Shown: piece after piece, positions 26,367-33,828 of the stretch
How the letters are laid out: the number at the start of each line of letters is the position of its first letter
Numbering within the stretch: the stretch's first letter is position 1
Source: RHKX01 sp963826475
GTDB lineage: Bacteria; Actinomycetota; Thermoleophilia; Solirubrobacterales; 70-9
Assembly: GCA_963826475.1 (NCBI GenBank)
Contig: CAWGXC010000003.1
Coordinates: 186,001 to 250,000 of the forward strand
DNA: 64,000 nt
Direction of reading: 5' to 3'
Made by a program: the position numbers and the translations under genes
The notes under the pieces: generated by a model
What the model saw: only the letters and a program-made list of their open reading frames with translations
Told to the model about the DNA's origin: nothing
The model's database searches: none

Positions 26367-28367
26367 TCAGGCGGGCTGGGCGGTCGCCGAACGCTCTGCG
26401 ACGAGCTCGGCGATGTCGACCATGATCCGGTTCAGGTCGAAGTCCTTGGGCGTGTAGACCCGGGAGACGCCGGCCTCGGTCAGCTTGCGCGCATCGACAG
26501 GGGGGATGATCCCGCCGACGATCACCGGGGCATCGACGCCGTCCTCGCGGAGCAGCTCGACTACGCGCGGGACGAGCTCGCGATGGGATCCGGAGAGGAT
26601 CGAGAGGCCGATCACGTCGACGTCCTCCTGCACGGCGGAGGCTGCGATCTCCTCGGGGGTGAGCCGGATGCCCTGATAGATGACCTCCATCCCGACGTCG
26701 CGGGCACGCACGGCGATCTGCTCGGCGCCGTTGGAGTGGCCGTCGAGGCCCGGCTTGGCGACGAGGATGCGGATCCGGTGGCCGATCGCCTCTCCGACCT
26801 CGCTCACCGTGGCTCGCACGTCGGCGAGCAGCTCGGCGTTGCCCCCCGCCGCGGAGCCGTCGAGGCCGGTTGGGCCGCGGTAGGCCCCGAAGACCTCGCG
26901 CAGCGTCTCCGACCACTCGCCCGTCGTCGCGCCGGCCCTGGCGGCCTCGATCGTCGCCGGCATCAGGTTCACGGAGTCATCGGCGGCGGCCTCGGCCAGC
27001 GCCTTCAGGGCGGTCTCGACGGCACCTGGGTCGCGGTCGGCCTTCCATTGCTCGAGCGCCTCGATTCGCTCCCGCTCGACCTCGGGATCGGGGGTGAGGA
27101 TGCCGCCGTCTTCGCCGACGGTGAGCGGTGAGTCCTCGGTCTCGGTGTAGGAGTTCTGTCCGATCACCTTCAGGTCGCCTGACTCGATCCGCGCCAAGCG
27201 GTCGCGATGGGACTCGACGAGTCGGGCCTTCATGTAGGCGACGGCCTCGTTCGTGATCGCGCCGCCGTGCTCGGCGACGACGGCGATCTCGGCCCGTGCG
27301 CCCTCGAGCAGTTCGTCGACGAGGCCCTCCATGACGACGGAGCCCTCGAAGATGTCCGGATAGTCGAGGATGTCGGTCTCGTTGGCGAGGATCTGCTGAA
27401 TCCGCAGGCTCCATTGCTGGTCCCAGGGGCGGGGGAGGCCCAGCGCCTCGTTCCAGGCGGGCAGTTGGATGGCGCGGGCGCGGGCTTCGCGGCCGAGGGT
27501 CACGGCCAGCGCCTCGAGCACGATTCGCGGCACGTTGTTCTCCGGCTGCGCCTCGGTGAGGCCGAGCGAGTTCACTTGAACTCCGTATCTCATCCGCAGG
27601 TACTTGGGCTCGGTGACGCCGTAACGCTCGCGGCCGAGCTCCTCCCAGAGCACGCCCATCGCGCGCAGCTTCGCGTGCTCCTCGATGAAGCGGACGCCGG
27701 CGTTGACGAAGAAGGAGATGCGACCGAAGACCTTCGGGAAGTCCTTCTCCGATACCTGTCCCCGCTCGCGAACGGCGTCGAGGACGGCGATCGCGTTGGA
27801 GACGGCGAAGGCGATCTCCTGGACGGGAGTCGCGCCGGCCTCCTGCAGGTGGTAGGAGCAGATGTTGATCGGATTCCAACTCGGGATCTCGTTGACGGTG
27901 AACGCGACCATGTCGGCGATCAGCCGCATCGAGGGCTCGGGCGGGAAGGCGTAGGTGCCGCGGGAGAGGTACTCCTTGATGATGTCGTTCTGGGTGGTGC
28001 CCTTGAGCTGGGCGCGCTCGACCCCCTGCTCGTCGGCGACGGCGACGTAGAGGCCGAGCAGCCAGGCGGCGGTCGCGTTGATCGTCATCGAGGTGTTCAT
28101 CTCGCCGAGCGGGATCCCGTCCATCAGGGTCTCCATGTCTCCGCGGTGGACGACGGAGACCCCGACCTTGCCGACCTCGCCGCGCGCGAGCGTCGCATCG
28201 GGGTCGTATCCGGTCTGGGTCGGCAGGTCGAAGGCGATCGAGAGTCCGGTCTGGCCCTTGGCCAGGTTCCCGCGGTAAAGCTCGTTGGAGCGGCGGGCGT
28301 CGGAATGTCCCGCGTAGGTGCGCATCACCCAGGGGCGATCGCGCTCGGGAAGGCGGTGGTCGCTCAT
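26367..28367 (-). CDS. ecm: Adenosylcobalamin-dependent acyl-CoA mutase, ethylmalonyl-CoA mutase type
   Basis: A 666-residue single-chain mutase. The TIM-barrel domain starts RPWVMRTYAGHSDA and has LAKGQTGLSIAFDLPTQTGY (key part AFDLPTQTGYD), MNTSMTINATA and QGTTQNDI-like KGTTQNDIIKEYLSRG. The C-terminal cobalamin domain, about residues 530-660, has KPGLDGHSNG (the Asp-x-His-x2-Gly axial-His motif), SILSGSH and VGGIIPP. The fusion and the sequence match MeaA/Ecm, which isomerises ethylmalonyl-CoA to methylsuccinyl-CoA, rather than the heterodimeric methylmalonyl-CoA mutase. TACAAT seven bases before the ATG suggests a leaderless transcript. Confidence 0.9.
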   Translation of the reverse strand: MSDHRLPERDRPWVMRTYAGHSDARRSNELYRGNLAKGQTGLSIAFDLPTQTGYDPDATLARGEVGKVGVSVVHRGDMETLMDGIPLGEMNTSMTINATAAWLLGLYVAVADEQGVERAQLKGTTQNDIIKEYLSRGTYAFPPEPSMRLIADMVAFTVNEIPSWNPINICSYHLQEAGATPVQEIAFAVSNAIAVLDAVRERGQVSEKDFPKVFGRISFFVNAGVRFIEEHAKLRAMGVLWEELGRERYGVTEPKYLRMRYGVQVNSLGLTEAQPENNVPRIVLEALAVTLGREARARAIQLPAWNEALGLPRPWDQQWSLRIQQILANETDILDYPDIFEGSVVMEGLVDELLEGARAEIAVVAEHGGAITNEAVAYMKARLVESHRDRLARIESGDLKVIGQNSYTETEDSPLTVGEDGGILTPDPEVERERIEALEQWKADRDPGAVETALKALAEAAADDSVNLMPATIEAARAGATTGEWSETLREVFGAYRGPTGLDGSAAGGNAELLADVRATVSEVGEAIGHRIRILVAKPGLDGHSNGAEQIAVRARDVGMEVIYQGIRLTPEEIAASAVQEDVDVIGLSILSGSHRELVPRVVELLREDGVDAPVIVGGIIPPVDARKLTEAGVSRVYTPKDFDLNRIMVDIAELVAERSATAQPA

Positions 28368-28423
28368 CCGGGGAATTGTATCCGCGGGTTTCCCGGCGGT
28401 CGCCCCGGGGTAGCGTCTCCGGC
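28368..28423. promoter_or_regulatory. Short divergent promoter region between ecm and an MBL gene
   Basis: Only 56 bases. Minus-strand TACAAT (plus ATTGTA at 28375-28380) lies seven bases from the ecm ATG, and plus-strand TAGCGT at 28411-28416 lies seven bases from the GTG of the MBL gene. Both genes would be leaderless with overlapping promoters. Confidence 0.5.
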
Positions 28424-29272
28424 GTGAGCGACTCCGAGGCGCGCGTCATCGACACCATGCATCAGGGTCTCGACCGGGTGATCGGGGCCTGGGAGCGCAA
28501 CGGCGCATTGATCGACCCGGGCCCCGCGAGCTCGATCGAGACCGTGCTCGGATCCCTTGACGGGGGTGAGCCCGTCGCGATCCTGCTCACCCACATCCAC
28601 CTCGATCACGCCGGCGCGACCGGAACGCTCGTCCGGCGGTTCCCGTCCCTGCAGGTCTACGTGCACGAGTCCGGGGCACCGCATCTGGTCGATCCCTCGC
28701 GGCTGCTGAAGAGCGCCGCGCGCCTCTACGGGAACGAGATGGACCGGCTTTGGGGCGAGGTCGTCCCCGTTCCTGAGGCGAACGTGACGGTCCTCTCGGG
28801 CGGTGAGCGGGTCGACGGCCTGCGGGTCGTCTACACCCCTGGTCACGCTTCCCATCACGTCTCCTACCTCGACGAGGACCGCGGCGACGCATTCGTCGGC
28901 GACGTCGCCGGGGTGCTGATCCCGCCGACGGGCGAAGTCTGGATTCCGACCCCGCCCCCCGACATCGATGTCGAGCTGTGGGAGAGCTCGATCGCCGCCA
29001 TCCGCGACTTCGCCCCCGAACGGCTTGCGCTCACGCACTTCGGCTCAGCCGATGACGCCCTCGAGCACCTCGATGCCTCCGAGCGGGAACTGCACGCGCT
29101 CGCCGAACGCGCCCGCGCAGGAGATCGAAGGGCGTTCCTTGCGGATCTCGACCAGCGGATCAGCGCCGAGCCCCGCGAGGCCGCCGAGCGCATCCGCGCT
29201 GCGATGCCGCCGGACCAGGTCTGGCTGGGCCTCGAGCGCTATTGGCGCAAGCGCGGCGAGCGGACGGACTGA
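28424..29272 (+). CDS. Metallo-beta-lactamase-fold hydrolase
   Basis: A 282-residue MBL-fold protein. THIHLDHAGATG is the HxHxDH metal motif, TPGHASHHVS the next His, GDVAG the bridging Asp and LTHFG the last His, so two metals can be bound. A helical C-terminal region of about 80 residues follows (RRAFLADLDQRIS), as in the glyoxalase II-like subgroup. The GTG start at 28424 is set by the -10 hexamer TAGCGT just upstream. Substrate unknown; it may be a thioester because it is divergent from ecm. Confidence 0.8.
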   Translation: MSDSEARVIDTMHQGLDRVIGAWERNGALIDPGPASSIETVLGSLDGGEPVAILLTHIHLDHAGATGTLVRRFPSLQVYVHESGAPHLVDPSRLLKSAARLYGNEMDRLWGEVVPVPEANVTVLSGGERVDGLRVVYTPGHASHHVSYLDEDRGDAFVGDVAGVLIPPTGEVWIPTPPPDIDVELWESSIAAIRDFAPERLALTHFGSADDALEHLDASERELHALAERARAGDRRAFLADLDQRISAEPREAAERIRAAMPPDQVWLGLERYWRKRGERTD

Positions 29273-29331
29273 GCGCTACTCCCGGCCCCCGGCCGTGTTC
29301 GCAGGGGGCGGAACGGAAAACACCCGAGGCC

Positions 29332-29351
29332 TGCCGAGCGACCGCTCGGCA
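29332..29351. promoter_or_regulatory. Perfect palindrome next to a -10 hexamer
   Basis: TGCCGAGCG-AC-CGCTCGGCA, 9-base arms and two-base centre. It ends three bases before TACGCT (29355-29360), the probable -10 of the secreted protein gene at 29375, so it lies where a repressor would block RNA polymerase. It could also be the terminator of the MBL gene. Confidence 0.5.
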
Positions 29352-29374
29352 AGCTACGCTCCGCGCCTGACCCA

Positions 29375-30043
29375 GTGAAACGCCTCCCCTTCACAATCGC
29401 CCTCTTGACCGTTTCGGCCTCCCTGGCGGTCGCCGGCCTGGCTCAGGCCGGGATCAGCGTCTTCAAGACGTCGTTCAGCTCGCGCGGGGACTACAAGTCC
29501 GTCAAGACCCTCTCGGCTAAGCCCGGATGCGGCCGTTCGTGGCGGAACAAGTCCGCGCTCGGCGTGACGACCAAGGGCGGCAAGCTCGAGTGTTCCCTGG
29601 CAACTCCCGTCTCCTCCGATTCCGACCAGCCGGATCAGATCCTCCAGGTCGTCGGCAAGGTGACCAAGGCGACCGAAGACAAGGTGAAGAAGGCCGTATA
29701 CGTCGGTGTGGCGGTGCGAGCGAATCGCAAGCAGGGCTATGAGCTGCGGATCTTCCCCAAGGCACGGGAGTGGGAACTGCGCCGCAACGGCGATCGCATC
29801 GACGGTGACCGCGACAAGGCGATCGACGGGCTCGCGAAGAAGAACCGGATGCAACTGCAGGCGATCGGCTCGACCGTCACCGCAAAGGTCAACGGTCAGC
29901 GGCTCATCCAGTACAAGGACAAGAAGGCTGATGACGTCGGCGGGCGTAAGAACGCGCTCGTCTACGGCGATCGCAAGCAAACCAGGGGCGCCACCGGAGA
30001 GGCGTTCTTCGACAAGCTCAAGGTTCAGGTCCCCGCTCCCTGA
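29375..30043 (+). CDS. Secreted protein with concanavalin/DUF1080-like domain
   Basis: 222 residues, GTG start, with signal peptide SASLAVAGLAQAG. The mature part (VYVGVAVRANRKQGYELRIF, WELRRNGDRID, GEAFFDKLKVQVP) has the order of beta strands found in DUF1080/LamG-like jelly-roll proteins that bind or cleave glycans. One Cys pair (GCGRSW and LECSLA) may form a disulfide. It is very Lys-rich compared with the genome's Arg preference. The name of the exact family is uncertain. Expressed from a promoter with a palindrome just upstream. Confidence 0.55.
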   Translation: MKRLPFTIALLTVSASLAVAGLAQAGISVFKTSFSSRGDYKSVKTLSAKPGCGRSWRNKSALGVTTKGGKLECSLATPVSSDSDQPDQILQVVGKVTKATEDKVKKAVYVGVAVRANRKQGYELRIFPKAREWELRRNGDRIDGDRDKAIDGLAKKNRMQLQAIGSTVTAKVNGQRLIQYKDKKADDVGGRKNALVYGDRKQTRGATGEAFFDKLKVQVPAP

Positions 30044-30059
30044 CCGTCGCTCACGTGCG

Positions 30060-30082
30060 ATCAGCTGTGAATTCCAGCTGAT
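30060..30082. promoter_or_regulatory. Eight-base inverted repeat upstream of clpS
   Basis: ATCAGCTG (30060-30067), a seven-base spacer, then CAGCTGAT (30075-30082). It ends seven bases before a possible clpS -10 (TAGGCT, 30090-30095), so it may be an operator, or a terminator of the secreted protein gene. Confidence 0.45.
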
Positions 30083-30116
30083 TCGGCGGTAGGCTGAGCT
30101 TCAGGGGGCGCGCGCA

Positions 30117-30407
30117 ATGTCAACCACGACGCTGGACAAACCGAAGTCCTCGGGCCCGGGCTCCGGCCTCGGCGGGAACTGGCAGGTGATCGTCATGAAC
30201 GACGATCACAACACCTTCGAGCACGTCGCACGCACCCTTGCAAGCTTCCTTCCGGGCGTCGATTACGGACGCGGGATGAGCTTCGCCAACGTCATCCACA
30301 CCAGCGGCCGCGCGATCGTCTGGACCGGTCAGAAGGAGCCTGCGGAGCTCTACTGGGAGCAGTTGGCGGGCGCCGGGCTGACCATGGCCCCGCTCGAGCA
30401 GCATTGA
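30117..30407 (+). CDS. clpS: ATP-dependent Clp protease adaptor ClpS
   Basis: A 96-residue protein. NDDHNTFEHV is the ClpS signature, in which the Asp and His contact the N-degron, and the family elements FLPGVDYGRG, VHTSGRA-like IHTSGRAIVWTG and the terminal GLTMAPLEQ complete it. ClpS delivers proteins with destabilising N-terminal residues to ClpA/ClpC. The flexible N-terminal extension (about 20 residues) is typical. No clp unfoldase is encoded in the window, so its partner is elsewhere. AGGGGG upstream is the probable ribosome binding site. Confidence 0.9.
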   Translation: MSTTTLDKPKSSGPGSGLGGNWQVIVMNDDHNTFEHVARTLASFLPGVDYGRGMSFANVIHTSGRAIVWTGQKEPAELYWEQLAGAGLTMAPLEQH

Positions 30408-30423
30408 GGGGCGGGCTGCGGCC

Positions 30424-30780
30424 TCACAGCTGCAGCAGCCTGCCTCCCGCCCCGGGAGGTGAGCCCGCGAGGCTACCTCGCGAATGGACGCGGCGGCGGC
30501 GGATCAAGCGGTCCAGGCCGCGGCGCGGCGCCCCGATCTGAGTGGCGCGGAGGCGAAGCAGCTCGACGGCGGGCGCACTTGGGTGGAATGGGTCGGAGAT
30601 GGTGCGGCCGTCGTCGAGCGAGAGCACGGCGACGAGCGTGCCGTCGACCTCGGCGCCGAGCAGATCGCCCTTGGGGGCGTGGGCGCTGTCAAGCTCGGCG
30701 AGGTGGCGGATGCGCGGAGCGTCGTCCGCTCCGAGGGCGCGTACCGCGATTGGGCTGAGAGGTGATTCGTGGTTGCTCAT
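30424..30780 (-). CDS. Small GNAT-related protein
   Basis: A 118-residue protein opening with IAVRALGADDAPRIRHLAELDSA and LLGAEVDGTLVAVLSLDDGR, the usual first half of a GNAT domain. The acetyl-CoA motif that follows in real acetyltransferases is missing; the last 45 residues are Arg- and Gly-rich. Many actinobacteria carry such short proteins. GGAGG precedes the ATG. Divergent from the LysR regulator 101 bases away, so it may be a target of that regulator. Function unknown. Confidence 0.6.
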   Translation of the reverse strand: MSNHESPLSPIAVRALGADDAPRIRHLAELDSAHAPKGDLLGAEVDGTLVAVLSLDDGRTISDPFHPSAPAVELLRLRATQIGAPRRGLDRLIRRRRVHSRGSLAGSPPGAGGRLLQL

Positions 30781-30881
30781 CAGGAGCCTCCGTTCGATTC
30801 GCGGGATTGCGTAGTGACAGGATGCGCCGACTTACGAATAAGCGCAATATGAAGTAGATGGCGCTCTGATAAGATGCCCTT
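30781..30881. promoter_or_regulatory. Divergent LysR regulatory region
   Basis: This relatively AT-rich stretch sits between divergent genes. CTTACGAATAAG at 30831-30842 has inverted four-base arms, and TAAGAT at 30870-30875 may be the -10 of the lysR gene six bases from its ATG. Typical place for LysR autoregulation. Confidence 0.4.
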
Positions 30882-31811
30882 ATGCTCGATCTGAAGCGCC
30901 TGCGCGTTCTGAGGGAGGTCGCCCAACGGGGCTCGTTCTCGGCCGCGGCGGACAGCCTCTACGTCTCGCAGTCCGCGGTCAGCCAGCAGATCACCGCGCT
31001 CGAGGCGGAGGTCGGCAGCCAGCTGCTCCTGCGGTTGAGGACCGGCCCGGTCCTCACCGACGCCGGCACGCTTCTCGTCGGCCATGCCGAGGCAGCGATG
31101 GCCCGTCTGGAGCAGGCTGAGCGCGATCTCGACCAGCTCTCGGGGCGTGGGGCCGGTGAGCTGCGGATGATCAGCTTCCCCAGCGCGAGCGTGACCATCG
31201 TCAGTCGCGCCGCCGGGTACTTCCACGAGCGCTTCCCCGGCGTCAGGCTGAGCCTGACCGAGGGGGATCCCGAGTACTCGCTGCCGGACCTCAAACGCGG
31301 CGAAGCGGATCTCGTTCTCGCCTACGACTTCGAGATCGATTCGATCGGGCCAGACCGCGACCTGATCCTCACTCACCTGCTCGACGAGGAGATGCACGTC
31401 GCGCTGCCGGCAGATCATCCCCTCGCCGACGAGGGCTGCATCCGTCTCGACCAGCTCGCCGACGAGAACTGGCTCTGCGGGACCGGAGATGGCTCGTGCC
31501 GCCGCCTGACCGTCGGTAGCTGCGAGCGGGCGGGGTTCCAGCCCAACGTCCTCTACGAGAGCGACGACTACAACGTCATGCAGGCGTTCATCGCCGCCGG
31601 CATGGGGGTCACCTTGTTGCCTGACCTGGCCCTGCTCGCGAAGCATCCGGACGTCGCCATCGTCGACGTCGCCCCCGAGCCTCCGGTCCGGCGCATCTGG
31701 GCGGTGACGCTCGGAGCGGGCTCACGCAGCAATGCAACGGAGGCGATGATCGAGATCCTCTCCGAGGCGAGCAACGAGATCGAGCTGGACGTGGCGGCCG
31801 CGGCCGCCTGA
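30882..31811 (+). CDS. LysR-type transcriptional regulator
   Basis: A 309-residue LTTR. Residues 1-60 form the winged helix-turn-helix (LREVAQRGSFSAAADSLYVSQSAVSQQITALEAE, key part SFSAAADSLYVSQSAVS). Residues 90-300 are the effector-binding domain of the type 2 periplasmic-binding fold, ending with MGVTLLPDLAL. It is divergent from the small GNAT-related gene and probably binds the region between them. The effector cannot be read from the sequence. It is not adjacent to the ccr gene but lies 1.6 kb away; control of ccr is possible. Confidence 0.9.
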   Translation: MLDLKRLRVLREVAQRGSFSAAADSLYVSQSAVSQQITALEAEVGSQLLLRLRTGPVLTDAGTLLVGHAEAAMARLEQAERDLDQLSGRGAGELRMISFPSASVTIVSRAAGYFHERFPGVRLSLTEGDPEYSLPDLKRGEADLVLAYDFEIDSIGPDRDLILTHLLDEEMHVALPADHPLADEGCIRLDQLADENWLCGTGDGSCRRLTVGSCERAGFQPNVLYESDDYNVMQAFIAAGMGVTLLPDLALLAKHPDVAIVDVAPEPPVRRIWAVTLGAGSRSNATEAMIEILSEASNEIELDVAAAAA

Positions 31812-31823
31812 GCGGATGCGAAC

Positions 31824-32117
31824 CTAACTGCGGTCGAGCAGCACGTGCCAGCTCGGCAGCAGCGGCTTGGCGAACCAGTTGAGCGCGTCTTCGCGGGCCT
31901 TTGCCACTTCGTCCGACGACCAGTAGCGCTCGAAGTCGGCGCGGCTGTCCCAGATGGTCGTCTGCACGAAGTGCAGGTGGTCGTCCTCGGATCGGGTCAG
32001 CGTGTAGGAGGTCGCTCCGAACGCCGCCGCCCGTTCGAGGGCAGGGCGCCAGGTCGCGTACCAGCGGTCCGCCCGGAAGGGGGTGACGTGCCAATTGATG
32101 ATGTTGACCTCGGCCAT
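31824..32117 (-). CDS. Dimeric alpha/beta-barrel (ABM-like) protein
   Basis: A 97-residue protein with NIINWHVTPFRADRW, then DHLHFVQTTIWDSRADFERYW, of the ferredoxin-like alpha/beta-barrel type seen in antibiotic-biosynthesis monooxygenases and similar small enzymes. No metal or cofactor motif. A -10 hexamer TAGGAT lies about nine bases before the ATG on the minus strand. It starts 56 bases after the ccr stop and is transcribed in the same direction. Confidence 0.6.
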   Translation of the reverse strand: MAEVNIINWHVTPFRADRWYATWRPALERAAAFGATSYTLTRSEDDHLHFVQTTIWDSRADFERYWSSDEVAKAREDALNWFAKPLLPSWHVLLDRS

Positions 32118-32173
32118 CGGTGCGTGATCCTAGTGGTCTATTGGGGCGCTGGGGTGACGGGCGCGCTGGTCGC

Positions 32174-33430
32174 TCAGGCCCCGACCTCTGCCCAGATCGC
32201 CCCATCACCCTCGGCGGTCTTGCCCTGCTCGTCGTCCGTCGCCCCGACGCGGACCGTGATCTTGCCGCTGTGCCTGTTCTCGTGCATCTTCTGGTGGGCC
32301 TCGGGGACGCCTTCGAAGGGCATCGACTCCGAGAGCACGGGCCGGACCTTGCCCTCCGCCATCAGCTGGTTCGCGCGCATGCACTCATAGGCGTTCGCGA
32401 AGTGGGATCCGAGGATCTCCTTCTGCTTCATCCACAGGTAGCGCACATCGAAGTCGAGCGTGTACCCGGAGGTCGCCCCGCAGATCACGACCTTGCCGAA
32501 CGGCTTGACGGTGAACACGGAGGTCGGGAACGTGGCCTTGCCGACGTGCTCGAAGACGATGTCGGGCGCGTCGCCGAGGATGCCCTTGACCTTCTTGGCG
32601 AATGCCCGCGACTCCTTGAAGCGCGCTTTCTCCTCGTCGGGAGTCTCGTCGCCGGTGCGCATCATGCCCTTGAACTCGTTGCGATCGATGTAATCGACGG
32701 CGCCGAGCTGCTTGACGAGCTCGCCCTTCTCGGCGGAGGAGACGACGCCGACGGCGTTGGCCCCCGCCGCCTTGCAGAGCTGGGTCGCGAAGACCCCGAG
32801 CCCGCCGGCGGCGCCCCAGATCAGGACGTTGTGGCCCGCCTGGATCTGCGCCCGGTTCAGCAGCATCCGGTAGGCGGTGAAGTAGGTCAGCCCATAGGCG
32901 GAGCAGTCGACCCAGGACAGGTTCTCGGGCTTCGGCAGCAGTTGCTGAGCCTGGACCTTCGTGAACTGGGCGAAGCTTCCCCAGGTGGTCTCGTATCCCC
33001 AGATCCGCTGGCTCGGAGCGGCCATCGGATCGAGGCCGTGCACCTCGACGTCCTCATATGAGGCCTGGTTGCAGTGAATGACTACCTCGTCGCCGGGCTT
33101 CCAGTTCGTGACGCCGGCTCCGACCTTCCAGACGATGCCCGAACCGTCGGACCCGCCGATGTGGTGGCCGTACTCCGGATGATCGCCGTAGCCGAAGACC
33201 GAAACCGGGGTGCCGAAGGCGGCCCAGACGTTGTTGAAGTTCACGCCCGCCGCCATGACGCGGACGACGACCTCGAACGCTCCGGGCTCGGGAACGTCCA
33301 CCTCTTCGATCTGGAAAGCGTCCTTCGGCTCTCCCTCGCGCTCCTGGCGGATGACCCAGGCGGCCATCTTCTCGGGCAGCTCGCCCGGCTCGACGTCAAG
33401 CTTCGAAAGGTCGGCGATGTCTACGGCCAC
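32174..33430 (-). CDS. ccr: Crotonyl-CoA carboxylase/reductase
   Basis: About 418 residues of the MDR superfamily; catalyses NADPH-dependent reductive carboxylation of crotonyl-CoA to ethylmalonyl-CoA, the committed step of the ethylmalonyl-CoA pathway. Features: AAGVNFNNVWAAFGTP, YGHHIGGSDGSGIVWKVG, WGYETTWGSFAQF, AAGGLGVFATQL (NADPH loop), EHVGKATFPTSVF and GSHFANAYECM. The Asn, Glu and His that hold CO2 in the Kitasatospora enzyme can be placed in NFNN, YETTW and SHFAN; if that alignment is right the adjacent Phe is Tyr here. The GTG start at 33430 has GAGGAGA upstream; longer reading frame to 33619 runs into the divergent gene. Confidence 0.92.
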   Translation of the reverse strand: MAVDIADLSKLDVEPGELPEKMAAWVIRQEREGEPKDAFQIEEVDVPEPGAFEVVVRVMAAGVNFNNVWAAFGTPVSVFGYGDHPEYGHHIGGSDGSGIVWKVGAGVTNWKPGDEVVIHCNQASYEDVEVHGLDPMAAPSQRIWGYETTWGSFAQFTKVQAQQLLPKPENLSWVDCSAYGLTYFTAYRMLLNRAQIQAGHNVLIWGAAGGLGVFATQLCKAAGANAVGVVSSAEKGELVKQLGAVDYIDRNEFKGMMRTGDETPDEEKARFKESRAFAKKVKGILGDAPDIVFEHVGKATFPTSVFTVKPFGKVVICGATSGYTLDFDVRYLWMKQKEILGSHFANAYECMRANQLMAEGKVRPVLSESMPFEGVPEAHQKMHENRHSGKITVRVGATDDEQGKTAEGDGAIWAEVGA

Positions 33431-33545
33431 GTCTCTCCTCGGTCTCGCGGATTGGAAAAAGGCCGCGGCATCGTAACCGGCACGGCGGTGCGAGCGAGAC
33501 GACTGCCCGCCGATCCCTCTGCGCTGACGTCGATACGCTGCCGTC
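33431..33545. promoter_or_regulatory. Divergent promoter region of ccr and a small acidic gene
   Basis: TACGCT at 33534-33539, six bases before the ATG at 33546, is a likely -10 for a leaderless message of the small gene. The ccr ribosome binding site (GAGGAGA) is visible on the other strand. No exact operator is recognised. Confidence 0.4.
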
Positions 33546-33815
33546 ATGGCCAGCAGGGAGAAGCTCGAGCAGCTCGATGGCGAGCAGTTGCATGACCTCG
33601 CGGTGCGTCGAGCCGCCAAGCGCCTGGACGTGAAGTTCTTCTGGCGCCTGATTGAGACGCTGCCGGCCGCCGAGGCCGCCGCCGGGAACCTCGACGAGGC
33701 GAATCAGGACGTCTCCTGGGCGCTCGCCCACGTCGACGATCTGACCGACGCCGGCCGCGGCGAGACCGCCGAGATGCTCCGGCCGCTCTACATCGACTAC
33801 CTCGCCGACGACTGA
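33546..33815 (+). CDS. Small acidic protein of unknown function
   Basis: An 89-residue protein of predicted helical character, rich in Ala, Glu, Asp and Leu (AVRRAAKRLDVKFFWRLIETLP, TLPAAEAAAGNLDEANQDV). It resembles small conserved actinobacterial proteins but I cannot name it. It is divergent from ccr, so the two may share control. A 20-base palindrome covers its stop codon (33809-33828). Confidence 0.55.
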   Translation: MASREKLEQLDGEQLHDLAVRRAAKRLDVKFFWRLIETLPAAEAAAGNLDEANQDVSWALAHVDDLTDAGRGETAEMLRPLYIDYLADD

Positions 33816-33828
33816 CCGCGGTCAGTCG
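33809..33828. terminator. Palindrome covering two convergent stop codons
   Basis: CGACTGACCG followed by its exact complement CGGTCAGTCG. TGA of the small gene (33813-33815) and the TGA of the convergent M32 gene (33822-33824) both lie in it. As RNA it folds the same way from either strand, so it can terminate both genes. Confidence 0.55.

Noticed and set aside
26367..28367. Ordinary methylmalonyl-CoA mutase
   Set aside because: The single-chain fusion with C-terminal B12 domain and the MeaA-like sequence, plus ccr and mcl nearby, fit ethylmalonyl-CoA mutase better.
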